Below, in pieces: positions 1-11,259 of a stretch of DNA of 64,000 nucleotides; the stretch's first letter is position 1, and each line of letters opens with the position of its first letter. Where the stretch lies: positions 76,881,141 to 76,945,140 of the forward strand of contig NC_092806.1 in the NCBI RefSeq assembly GCF_040954645.1, in the 5' to 3' direction. The position numbers and the translations under genes were made by a program. The notes under the pieces were generated by a model, which ran no database searches, was not told the origin of the DNA, and worked only from the letters and a program-made list of their open reading frames with translations. This DNA is from Diabrotica undecimpunctata. Its lineage: Eukaryota > Arthropoda > Insecta > Coleoptera > Chrysomelidae.

Positions 1-375
1 AAGATATGTGCAGAAAACTGGAAGCATTTCGAGATGTGGCTATATTGAAGAATACTTAAGATCCCGTGGACTGACCGAGTCACAAATGAGGAGGTACTCA
101 GAAGAATGAATAAGAACCGAGAGGTACTGACCACCATCAAATCTCGAAAGTTATAATTCTTCGGATATATTATGCCAAATTAATGCAGATATTCTTTCCT
201 TCACGCCATCCTGCAAGGAAAAATATTTGGAAAACGGGGTCCAGGAAAAAGAAGAACATCTTGGTTAAAGAACCTCAGAATCTGGTTCAATATAACATTT
301 GTGCAGCTTTTCCGCGCTGCTGCAGATAAGATAAAGATTGCCATGGTGATCGCCAATATTCGTAACGGATAGGCA
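1..375 (+). mobile_element. RTE-type LINE, 3' terminal fragment (decayed)
   Basis: The + strand translation, broken by stops, matches the end of a LINE reverse transcriptase: LEAFEMW, RILKIPW, NEEVLRRMN, then ILQGKI, KRRTSWLKNLR and FRAAADK. The same string of motifs ends the minus-strand LINE at 28422-28735, so the two belong to one family. Both also end in an AAG-rich tail (here near 370-385). The piece enters from the left edge of the window and has no open frame. Confidence 0.65.
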
Positions 376-384
376 CATCAAGAA

Positions 385-575
385 GAAGAATCCAAGAGGT
401 GTCAAGAGACCAAGAAGACGTCCAAATTTAACCTGGAACTATGAGCTAAGGAAACAAGCCGGTAAAAAATCGCACAAAAAAGCGAATTTTAGACTATCGT
501 GGGAAGAAATGAAGTATGACTATGTAAAGGCACCATAATCGGTAGAATATGCTGAGAATGATGATGATGATTTAT
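385..575 (+). mobile_element. Probable second LINE 3' tail ending in (GAT)n
   Basis: A + frame reads RRPKRRPNLTW, then ELRKQAGKK and SWEEMKYDYV. This basic, W-rich style is typical of the end of LINE ORF2 proteins. It is followed by a GATGATGATGA run near 560-571, the type of tail also seen at 5046-5066. It is short and decayed, so the family is not assigned. Confidence 0.35.
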
Positions 576-1389
576 TTCTATTGTATTCATTAACACAAAT
601 GCATATGACTGCTAGACTAATGGGTTTATCAATAGACTTCAACGTACAAAATCATATGTTGTTTGGTTTACGATGCAGGAGGTGCAAAAAATCAAAACCT
701 TGACAAATAGAATTAATATCATATTTTTTCAGCGTTTAAGTATACGATTTAGCTTTTCGGGATATTGTTGTGTAACACAAATAATAATAATTACGCCAAG
801 TTTGGAAGGGTTGCATATGATATGCATAGTGTACTTCAAAAAAATGTAACTTAACAAAAGTAATCACAAATAAGGTTGTATCGAAAAAGTGTTACCTAGA
901 GTTTTTTTTAATGGTACAGACTTCTACAAACCATAGATTTTTGGGTTGTATAACAAAGAATGAAATGCTGTTTGCAAAATTTTAACAGCACAAATGCTGA
1001 AAAAGTTATAAAGGAAAAACTTAAAAATTTTGAAAGGGATGAAATATTAGCTACGGTTATTAGTTTTATTATGTCTGTTATCCTTAGTGGCACACCTTCA
1101 ATACATCATAGGTTATATAGTTTTACTGCGTTTTTTATTAAAAGTGACAGTTCCTCGTCTTACTAACTAATATTTAATTAAAAAAATTACTTGAGGACAT
1201 TCTAATATATTAGAAAATGGTATATTTATTGAACGAAAAATTATTTAGAAGTCGTCTGAAGGATCATAAGTTGAGGTGCCTATGAAGTTAAAATTAATGG
1301 GGACTAGCTCCTTTAAGATACATGGAACATGTTTATGTTTAATGTTTGATGTTCTACCTCTTTTTGTATTGACATTTTTTTGGTTTTAG
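576..1389. other. AT-rich stretch without recognised gene
   Basis: No convincing coding signal is seen. Short open frames at 908-1166 on both strands overlap each other and have no recognisable motif. The 3' part is a polypyrimidine-rich run into the splice acceptor at 1389 and is probably intron of the upstream gene. Confidence 0.4.
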
Positions 1390-1565
1390 GTCATGAAGAC
1401 GAAAGCGAAAGTATTGAAGAAATTTATAGATCCCCAACGACTTCTGGACTAAACCGTTCTAGAAGTCCTCGAAGAATAATTTTAGAAAGAACTATTTCGC
1501 ACCCTACAGATGGAGATTCAGTCAGTACTGATTTTAAAAGTATTCTGGAAAGAACTAATAGTTAA
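1390..1565 (+). CDS. Probable terminal coding exon of an upstream gene
   Basis: A T-rich tract ending TTTTTTTGGTTTTAG precedes this exon, a good 3' splice site. The frame (codon split before GT at 1390) stays open to TAA at 1563-1565. It encodes about 58 residues that are acidic, then Ser/Arg rich: HEDESESIEEIYRSP, then RSRSPRRIILERTISHPTD, ending in a second ILERTNS. The near-repeat ILERT(I/N)S looks like a disordered regulatory tail with basic-Ser phosphorylation-type sites. I do not recognise the protein. The rest of the gene would lie left of the window. The clean frame and a polyadenylation signal 112 bp downstream favour a real exon over transposon debris. Confidence 0.5.
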
Positions 1566-1676
1566 ATTGACATTTGTTTGAGTTAAATGTTTAAAATATT
1601 TTTGTAAAATTGTTTATTTATCAAAAAATATTTAACGTTTATTGTTAGTATATGAAAATGTTTTAATAATATTGTT

Positions 1677-1682
1677 AATAAA
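1677..1682 (+). terminator. Polyadenylation signal AATAAA
   Basis: AATAAA lies 112 bp after the stop codon of the exon at 1390-1565, followed by a T-rich run. The position suits the 3' UTR of that gene. Confidence 0.45.
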
Positions 1683-1799
1683 GCTAGTTTTTTTACTTCT
1701 CTACTCTAAATGTAACCAACACATTATAATTTTGGTGCAACATAATAATAGAATAAAAAGGCAATTTTATTTTGATCAAATAAAAATAGATTTTGCTTT

Positions 1800-2480
1800 T
1801 GACTAGTCAAAAGAACGCCAGAAACTAAATATATTGGATAGTATATCTTATATACTAAAACGCTAAGCCCTTTTCTTGTCCACCACTTTACTCAAAAACC
1901 ATATTAGATAATTAAAATATTTTTTCGGAATATTATTAGTACTACGTATGATATTTTCAAGATATACTTTTGGTACAAAAATTCACTTCCGGTTTTGAGA
2001 TGACCGGAAGTTAAAATTTACTTTAAGTTTTAGACCCCACAATGTATATATGGATCGAAAGGTCTCGTCGAGACGAATCTAAATATGTACTTCCGGTTGC
2101 GATCCGACACCGGAAGTGACCCGAAACGCGCATAAAACGTCAAGATAGAGCAAATCTGACACCGGATTCGTGATCAGCATGCAAAATTAACTGCTAAATG
2201 ATATCCATGTCGACATTTGATGAACTAAAAATTGCATTCCGGTTTTGAGGTCGACTTACGGTTTCGTTTTTATTAGTCAAATCAATAGAGAATTCAACGT
2301 AGAGTTCAAAAATGTAAGTTCACGAAATTATCATTTATAGTTTTTGAGTTATAGATAAAAATATTTTTACTTAATTTTTCTCGCAAAATAAAAATTTCAT
2401 TTAAAAAACTCGATGTCGAGTTGGTCCGCTAGTTTTACATCTATATTATTACGAGATATATAAGGGCCCTCGCATACTAT
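1800..2480. repeat. Dispersed repeat with recurring CTTCCGG motifs
   Basis: CTTCCGG, TTCCGG or its complement occurs repeatedly between about 1985 and 2260, several times as TTCCGGTTTTGAG. Some copies face each other, as in the ACTTCCGG...CCGGAAGT pair around 1985-2012. No open frame is present. It looks like a non-coding interspersed repeat of unknown class. Confidence 0.4.
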
Positions 2481-4286
<1,806 letters not shown>

Positions 4287-4797
4287 CATACCTTTATAAT
4301 TAATTTTCATTAACACAAAAAAATATATAACATTCCCTTGCTTTTCTTAGATACATCTCAATAAGTTGCAATAATACATGAACAATATAATATAATTAAA
4401 TAAAGTAAATCAAAATAATATTTCCCTATACTGGGATTTAAATTCATTCGTTTTTTACCAATGAACCTTAACGACATAAAGATTCATAAGAACAATGAAG
4501 TTGTCAGCGCTTGCGTTCTGGCTAAAACAGAACCTCACTTTTAAACTATCTAAAAATCAAAAATTTAGTTATTGCCGACAATTCAAAGAATTACCTCCTT
4601 TTAAATGTGTTACATTGGGTTTTTCGATTAACCTTGGGTAAGCCTTTACGTGCAGGGCCGCCGCTACCATGTGTGCCAAGTGTGCATCGCACACGGGCGG
4701 CCAACAATAGGGGCGGCCAAAAGCAGTCCACTGATGATAATACTTTTTTAAAACGAAAATAAATTCAAATAATTAAATAGTAATGATTCAGATAATT

Positions 4798-5062
4798 AAA
4801 CTAACTAAAGATAATGGGCAGGACATGTAATACGCAGTAACGACAATCGCCTTATAAACAATGTGTTCTGGGAAAGGCCAGAGGGAAGAAGGTCTGTAGG
4901 GCGGCCTAGAAAAAGATGGAAAGATGCAGTCAAAGAAGATCTAGAGAAAATGGGAGTGCGACAATGGGAATTACTGGCACAGGACCGACAAACATGGAAG
5001 GCAATAGTAAACGCGGCAAAGACTCACGAAGAGTTGTAGCGCCATTGATGATGATGATGATG
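4798..5062 (+). mobile_element. LINE 3' fragment with 15-bp target duplication
   Basis: The + frame reads AGHVIRSNDNRL, RRSVGRPRKRWKDAV, then LLAQDRQTWKAIV and a stop, the classic end of a LINE reverse transcriptase ORF. It finishes in (GAT)n. The flanks carry the duplication ATGATTCAGATAATT at 4783-4797 and 5063-5077. This marks a clean target-primed insertion, 5'-truncated to about 265 bp, into the older hAT. Confidence 0.8.
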
Positions 5063-5701
5063 ATGATTCAGATAATTTTGTGAACTCTAATATTCCAAAC
5101 AATAATAATTATTCAGTACGTGATAATTAGACTTCGGCAAATATGCATATTGCATATTTTGCATATTGTGCATATTTTATGCAAATATTTCATATTTTGG
5201 CATATTTGTATAAAAGTTTGCATAAAGTGCATAAAAGTTCAGATTTTTATACTGTATTTGAAAATTTTTAAACATACCAATTTATTTCAATTCTTGTATA
5301 AAATTTTGTAGTCATTTTAATCAAGAAATGATCTAAGTACGTAATCTCTACAGGTACAAAACATTTACAATTTCAAAGAAGATCAATTTAAGTAGCCCTC
5401 AACATTCTTAGAAAGTCTCGGTCACTGAGGCATTCAGTTATTGGATAATCGCTAAGGGTTCGCTCATTTGCATTTTATGATCTAATCCTAAAAACTTTCT
5501 ACAATTTATTGTATCTTAACAGCAGGTAAACGGCTAATAGTTTTGTTCCTAATTTAGGGATTTTCCAAAATCTCCCAGTTTATTGAATTAGGTACCTAAA
5601 CATTTCTAATTTGATGCTCAGATTTGTAAATTATTTTTGTTTTGATATTCAAAGCGTAAACACTCGTTGTGCGTAACAAAAAGGAAGATTGTGATTTTAT
5701 A

Positions 5702-7787
5702 ATGCCTAAAACAACCAGTGCTTCAATTTGGATTAAACCTTATAAAGAGCTGTCTAAGGATATGGGAAAAATCTACTGTTCAGTCTGTGGCAAAATTGTA
5801 AGTATCTAATATTTTCTATTAAATATCTAATATTTCATACATACAGGGTGTTTCCAAATGACACTTACAACGTTTGACTGTAGATACTTCTCGAAAAATT
5901 AAACAAAACGATATAGTTAATGAGGGGTCAAACTTATTTACTTTTCGAGATACAGGGTGTTAAAATTAAAAAAAATTAAATTCTTTTAGTTAATAACAAC
6001 AATAACTTTAAAACCAATAAACGTATTTACTTGAAATTTAGTACTCGTAGGTTGTTTTTAAATGAAAAATAGCTTCCTTTAGTGAGAAAAATTGTCCATG
6101 GTACAATACAATGGTGTGTATTTAGAAAAATTTTTCACCTTTACTTTTTTTTATGAAGTCAGCTATTCTAATACACAATTATTTTTATTGTAATTGAATT
6201 AACAAAAAAAAACTTTTGTTGAATTTTAAAATAAGTTATATGATGTACTAATGGTTAGTAACAAAAACTAATTTGTGGATTAATACTGCATTTAAAACAC
6301 TTAGCGAGTGTTTTTTTTCCAAACCAGTTATTTGATTAACCAAAAACACCTTGTATATTTTTATATTTTAAAGGTTGGGTTAAAATAAAGGTTTTTATTT
6401 TTATTTATAAATAGCATGTGAGAAGAAATTTCAGATAGACCAACATGTGAGAACTGCTTCACACATTGCAAAAAAAGGAAAGATAGGAGGAAAACATCAA
6501 ACTTCAATGGCTAAATGTTTCCAATCTACTTCAAAAAAATTAGATGAGCAAGAAACTTTTAATGAAGACTTGTGTCGCGCATTAGTGTCTGCAAACATAC
6601 CGCTTTCAAAATTAGCAAATGTAAATTTTAGTTCGTTTCTAAAAAAATATTGCAAACTTAATGTTCCAAGTGATCGGTCTCTAAGAAGAAATAATGTGAA
6701 CGGGCTATACTCGTCGGTGTTAATTAATATTAAGGAAAAAATTGCAGATAATTATTTTTACATATCTGTAGACGAAACCACTGATTCTTCAGGAAAGTAT
6801 ATTGCTCATTTATTGATTGGTGTTCTTAAAGAAGATAGCTTACCAAAATCTCATCTTATTTCATGCCAGCAACTTGAGAAAACAAATGCTTTAACAATTT
6901 CGCGTTTTATACAAGAAACATTAGCAACTTTTTTTCTTCCGACAACTATTCCTTCTAATAAATTACTGCTTATTTTATCGGATGCTGCTCCTTATATGGT
7001 GAAAGCAGGACAAAATTTAAAAATATTTTTCCCAGATTTAATACATGTTACTTGTGTAGCGCATGGATTAAACAGAGTTGCAGAGGAAATACGAAAAAAG
7101 TTTCCTCTTGTAAATACCATGATATCCAGTGTCAAAAAAGTATTTCTTAAATCTCCTATAAGAATTCAACTTTATAAAGAAATGCTACCTAACATTCCTC
7201 TTCCACCACAACCTATTTTAACGCGATGGGGAACATGGTTAGAAGCAGCTAATTTTTATGCAGATCATTTTGTTAAAATAAAGAACATAATTGATACGTT
7301 AACAGATGAAAGTTCCCGATCTCTTTTGGATTCTAAACAGACTTTTCAGAGTAACTTGCTTCAACAAGAACTTTCATTTATAAAATCAAATTTTAGTTTT
7401 GTTCAAAAAACAATTACTCAGTTAGAATCACCAAAACTGTCATTGTTCGAAAGTACAGCATTAATAAAAGAATTTGCGTCATGTTGTCGGAACGTTAGAG
7501 GTAATATTGGAAAAGATATTTTAAAAAAATTTGAAGCTACTATGGAAAAAAATAAAGGTTACCATATTCTTTCTGAAGTAGTCAGTGTTCTAGCTGGAAA
7601 TATTTCGGAAACAATTAATTTGGAACCAAATGTTTTGGTTAGTTTGAAAAATGCTCCCGTTACATCAGTTGATGTTGAACGAAGTTTTTCCATATATAAA
7701 TATATGTACTCAGACAGAAGCCACAAGTTTTTGTTAGAAAATTTTGAACACCACTTGGTCATTTATTGTTACCATAATTCTAAATAA
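5702..7787 (+). CDS. hAT transposase, two exons, apparently intact
   Basis: Exon 1 is 5702-5801 and exon 2 is 6415-7787 (TAA at 7785-7787). The donor is GTATCT at 5802 and the acceptor AAATAG ends at 6414; joining keeps the frame and gives 490 residues. The join completes a BED-like zinc finger, YCSVCGKIV from exon 1 and QIDQHVRTASH from exon 2. The catalytic core follows: first acidic residue in SVDETTDSSG, second in LILSDAAPYM, then the CVAHGLNR and TRWGTWLEA blocks. The C-terminal dimerisation region TSVDVERSFS holds the third acidic residue. The protein binds the element's ends and performs cut-and-paste transposition. Intron 1 carries a separate MITE (5840-6359). Stable expression or activity cannot be judged from sequence alone. 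Confidence 0.8.
5840..6359. mobile_element. MITE with ACAGGGTGTTT ends inside the hAT intron
   Basis: The left end reads ATACAGGGTGTTTCC and the right end reads AAACACCTTGTATAT, an imperfect inverted pair. A further copy of ATACAGGGTGTT lies at about 5950. There is no coding frame. Similar ends bound the element at 57067-57558. It fills most of the transposase intron. Confidence 0.5.
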
Positions 7788-8695
7788 GTTTATTCATACT
7801 TAAAAATGATGTAGTTACTTAAAATAAATGTAAATCTTAATGAACAGTAGGAAATATTTAGTTATGTACACTTTTTTTTTAAATAAAATTGTTACTATTT
7901 TATGATTTTTTTATTTATTTGTATGCATATTTTGTAAAATATTTGCATATTTTCGGGTAAACACGTGCATATTTATGCGCATATTTTCTACATTTTTATT
8001 TGCATATTTGCCGAAGTCTAGTGATAATACTTAAATGTGTTTCATTTATCATGTATACCTACTTCTTTTTTTCATCCTAATCTAAAAAAAATGTCAGAAA
8101 ATATTATTTATTGTATGAACTGCCGCCCTTTTGTAGGTCCAGTCATAAAGCAGTCTCGGGAATACTTTTTAATTCAAAGCGGCTGGCGGCTTTCGGACTT
8201 CAGTTATTTGAGATTTCACACGTAGATACTTTACAACAATTTAGGCAAGTGGTTGTAAAGTTTCTGTTATAATATTGTTCCTATGGTTATGTTAATAGAT
8301 GGGTTATTATGTCTTATGTTCAGTCTTAGTTGAGAATTCGATGAATTTAGACACGCTTTTGATAGACGATTTTGTTTGTAAAATATAGTACTGTACCCGT
8401 TTTTTTTGCACAGTAGGTACTGTATTTCGAAGTAACGTCGAGATCAGAGCAATTTTATTCGTATACGCGTTACGGCTACATATTATTTGGAGAAACGTTA
8501 TTTGGACCACTTATTTGCAGTGTTTTTGGATTTATTTTGTTAAATTCGCCCGGCTTCGTTCCTAAGTGATAATTTCAAAATGATTTGATGATTTCAAAGA
8601 AAAAGAAAACACCTTTCAGGTTTTTAATATAGAAAAATAAAAGCGGCAAAAACTGAGGAGAAAAAAAACTTAGCGGTGCACTGGAATCATTTTTG

Positions 8696-9460
8696 ATGAA
8701 AAACATACATGAAAATATAGAAGACTCGGATATAAATTTAGGACTTTCAACTTCAAGCAAAGTCCAAACCACAGAAAAAAGTACCAAACAATTGAATATT
8801 CCTGCGGATAGAGATGGATGATTTAATGACAATAATAGCGATAGTGCGAGTACTAGTGCTGAAACGCCTGAACCTGAAACCACCAACCAAGACAGAACAA
8901 TTAATGTTCCAGTTAATCTGGATTGCCGTGTAGGAAGCTCAAGCATATACTTGGTTTCAGATGATCCTGGAAAATGGCCTGCAAATATGAATCCAAGTGA
9001 AGTTCAATTTGTTGTTGAAAATTTTCCTCAGCAAATTACAAAAATTAACTTCCCCAGAGATACAAATAATAGGAAATTTTCAGAAGACCAAATTCATCGC
9101 CCGTGGTTACTTTACTCATTATCACTAAATAGTGTTTTTTGTGCACCTTGTAAACTATTTTGTTGTGATGAAAGCAGCCGACAATTACTTAGTGGAATTA
9201 ATGGGGTAAGTGACTGGCAACATTTAGCAGTTATTTTAAAAAGACATGAATCTAGTGCAGCTCATATAAAATATTCTCAAAAACTGTTTGAACTATCTAC
9301 AACATTAAAAAAAGGATTAACAATTGACTCTGCTCATCAAAAATTATATGAAATGGAGAAAAAACATTGGGGCGCACGTAGAACAAATAACAATTGTAGT
9401 GAGATGTGTTTCTGCTTTCTGCAATGTTATCTATTGAACATGAAGTGTGTGCGACATTAG
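8696..9460 (+). pseudogene. hAT transposase N-terminal remnant (TTF-type zinc finger)
   Basis: The frame starts with ATG at 8696 and is broken by TGA at 8819-8821. It contains an acidic Ser/Thr-rich leader, then WPANMNPSE, RPWLLYS, VFCAPCKLFC and a DWQHL...HESSAAH block. The Cys-Cys-His-His pattern is the TTF-type zinc finger found at the N-terminus of ZMYM1-like hAT transposases. After LYEMEKKHW the reading is lost, and the catalytic domain is absent up to the right terminal repeat. It belongs to the outer hAT, on the same strand. Confidence 0.7.
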
Positions 9461-9539
9461 ACATTAAAGATATTGTCAAAAAGTTTTCCGAGACGAAAAA
9501 GTGCGTTTTTAGTTTTTTTGTGTGTTTATGTTTCTATTC

Positions 9540-9710
9540 ACGGTTTATTTTAATTAAATGGACGTTTAAGTTAGGATATTAGGATATACATATTCTGGAC
9601 GTTGGATCATGGTTATTAAATTAGGATAATGGACGTTTAAATTAGGATATTAGGATAGGATATTAGGATATTAGGATAATATATGGACGTTGGATCATGG
9701 AGATTAGTCT
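9540..9710. repeat. Short tandem repeat of TTAGGATA / GGACGTT units
   Basis: TTAGGATA (or TTAGGATAT) occurs about seven times, interspersed with GGACGTT and a twice-repeated GGACGTTGGATCATGG block. This looks like local expansion inside the outer hAT, near its right end. Confidence 0.7.
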
Positions 9711-10068
9711 AAATGTTCAAGTAAATATTTATTTATTTACAAATTATTATTGTTATATTATGCATCTTCTGCACATTTCTTTAAATAATAGTATGTATGT
9801 CTAAAGTGTTGGAAGGGGGGCAGCAAATATTAAGTTGCACACGGGCGGCCAATACCTTAGCGGCGGCCCTGTTTACGTGTCAAGTTCAAAGCTACCATAC
9901 ATTTCAAACCTTAAAAAAAAACTTTTTTTGCACATAGTAACAAAAAACACCACTATGTTACTAGCTAAGTTTTTTAATATTCTAACTCTACAATTCTAAG
10001 TTACGGTAAGATCAATAATGTTTTAATAGATAATATATGGTAGCTAATTATAATTTATTCTCTTTCAG

Positions 10069-10116
10069 CCCTGAAGAAGCCAAATTAATTCTCTTTGGCG
10101 AAAACGTTCGGCGAAA
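10069..10116 (+). ncRNA. Hammerhead-like fold at the 3' end of PLE 1
   Basis: CTGAAGA is followed by GCCAAA, a loop, TTTGGC and then GAAA. This matches the order core 1, stem II, core 2 of a hammerhead ribozyme (CTGANGA...GAAA). Hammerheads are known in the terminal repeats of Penelope-like elements. I could not identify an unambiguous cleavage triplet or helices I and III, so activity is unproven. Confidence 0.4.
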
Positions 10117-10168
10117 CAATTGATACACATTAGAGTCTTTCTTGCAGATTTCCCCAATATTTAAGGTT

Positions 10169-10171
<3 letters not shown>

Positions 10172-10224
<53 letters not shown>
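10172..10224. repeat. (TA)n microsatellite between PLE 1 and PLE 2
   Basis: About 53 bp of TA, touching PLE 1 on the left and the inverted repeat of PLE 2 on the right. Confidence 0.95.
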
Positions 10225-10227
<3 letters not shown>

Positions 10228-10449
10228 GCTTTCGGAATGGTTTTATTCCTTTTTGAAGACACTGTAATAAGAAAAATATGTAAATATTTATAAAATATCA
10301 CAATTCTTCAGTGGAACTTACTAGACGTTGAGATTATTTATAAAAGCATTGACACTCAACATTAATAACACACATATAAAATATTAAATAATGGACAAAA
10401 TACATTCTAAAATTTTTAAAATTTAGGTAAAGATAGTAAAACTTAGTTT

Positions 10450-10635
10450 ATGGCAAAGGAAAAGAACCATACAAAACGTGTTTTCTTGGAAATGTGTTGC
10501 ATAAAATCTAGTACATCTTGCATCAATAAAAAGTCTGACATAGATAAACTGAGCAACATTTATTGTTACTTACTGGAAAAACATCCAAAATATAATAAAT
10601 ATTTACCTGTACATAAATTAGACTTGTATGCATAA
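10450..10635 (+). pseudogene. PLE protein, extreme C-terminus only
   Basis: About 60 residues: [31 protein letters not shown], then a stop. The same string occurs in PLE 3 (21094-21345, minus) directly after its GIY-YIG domain. The segment [13 protein letters not shown] also resembles [10 protein letters not shown] at the end of PLE 1. This is therefore the tail of the endonuclease protein with everything upstream missing. Confidence 0.6.
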
Positions 10636-11019
10636 CATGGTGCATACCATTAAGACAGGTTTAAAAATTAAAAAGTAAAATCACCCAAGATGGGCCTCTA
10701 GTATTTCTTAAAAAGAAATATATTATTAAGTACACCTCATTACTTTTTAATCATAGGGTTTTTACTCTCTGTTCTCTATGTGTCAGAGTTAAAACACACC
10801 AGTAAAAGATGTCATAAACTAAGTTTTACTATCTTTACCTAAATTTTAAAAATTTTATGTAGCTTGTCGATTATTTTATATTTTATATGGGTGTTATTAA
10901 TGTTGAGTGTCAATGCTTTTATAAATAATCTCAACGACTAGTAAGTTGCACTGAATAATTGTGATATTTTATGAATATTTACATATTTTTCTTATTACAG
11001 TGTCTTGAAAAAGGAATAG

Positions 11020-11057
11020 TGTCTTGAGAAAGGAATAAAACCATTCCGAAAGCTAGA
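11020..11057 (+). ncRNA. Hammerhead-like motif in the right arm of PLE 2
   Basis: CTTGAGAA, then AGGAAT, a short A-rich loop, ATTCC, then GAAAGCTAG. A mirrored copy lies in the left arm at 10227-10258. The order core, stem II, GAAA matches a hammerhead, but the first core is CTTGAGA rather than CTGANGA, so it may be degenerate. Confidence 0.3.
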
Positions 11058-11167
11058 CAAAAAGTCAAAAGAGTGTTTCATTAACATCCAGGCCAATTTT
11101 CTGACTACAACCCTAATAAACTGTGTTGTTTGTTTATATCGACAGTCACTAATATCCAGTATTTCTT

Positions 11168-11169
<2 letters not shown>

Positions 11170-11234
<65 letters not shown>
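11170..11234. repeat. (TA)n microsatellite, right border of PLE 2
   Basis: About 65 bp of TA repeats directly after the PLE 2 right segment. Confidence 0.95.
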
Positions 11235-11237
<3 letters not shown>

Positions 11238-11259
11238 AAAATATACAAATAATAGTATC

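Larger units (their letters stand above)
5128..8020 (+). mobile_element. Complete hAT transposon with intact ends and TSD
   Basis: The 2893-bp element has terminal inverted repeats TAGACTTCGGCAAATATGCA (5128-5147, and its complement ending at 8020). The exact 8-bp target duplication is GTGATAAT (5120-5127 and 8021-8028). Many GCATAT copies lie just inside both ends, as expected for transposase subterminal binding sites. It encodes a two-exon transposase with no visible damage (5702-7787). It is inserted into the older hAT at 4653-9871 and looks like the youngest insertion here. Confidence 0.92.
4653..9871 (+). mobile_element. hAT element (ZMYM/TTF-finger type), decayed host of nested insertions
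   Basis: Both ends begin CAGGGCCGCCGCTA as inverted repeats, with a second shared block ACACGGGCGGCC further in (about 4699 and 9839). The flanking 8-bp duplication TTTACGTG is exact (4645-4652 and 9872-9879), as expected for hAT transposition. Two younger elements sit inside: a LINE tail (4798-5062) and a complete hAT (5128-8020). The element's own transposase is reduced to a damaged N-terminal part at 8696-9460. It lies inside PLE 1. Confidence 0.85.
10225..11169 (+). mobile_element. Penelope-like element 2 with ~220-bp inverted terminal repeats
   Basis: The left arm (about 10227-10447) and the right arm (about 10808-11056) are inverted copies. They share the hammerhead-like motif at their outer ends and ACATTAATAACAC, GTAAAGATAGTAAAAC further in. 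Between them lie the last residues of a PLE protein (10450-10635) and its 3' region. (TA)n tracts flank both sides. Inverted PLE-type terminal repeats are known in this class. The right outer segment 11057-11169 also occurs, inverted, at 19435-19545, so PLE 2 and PLE 3 are one subfamily. Confidence 0.65.
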
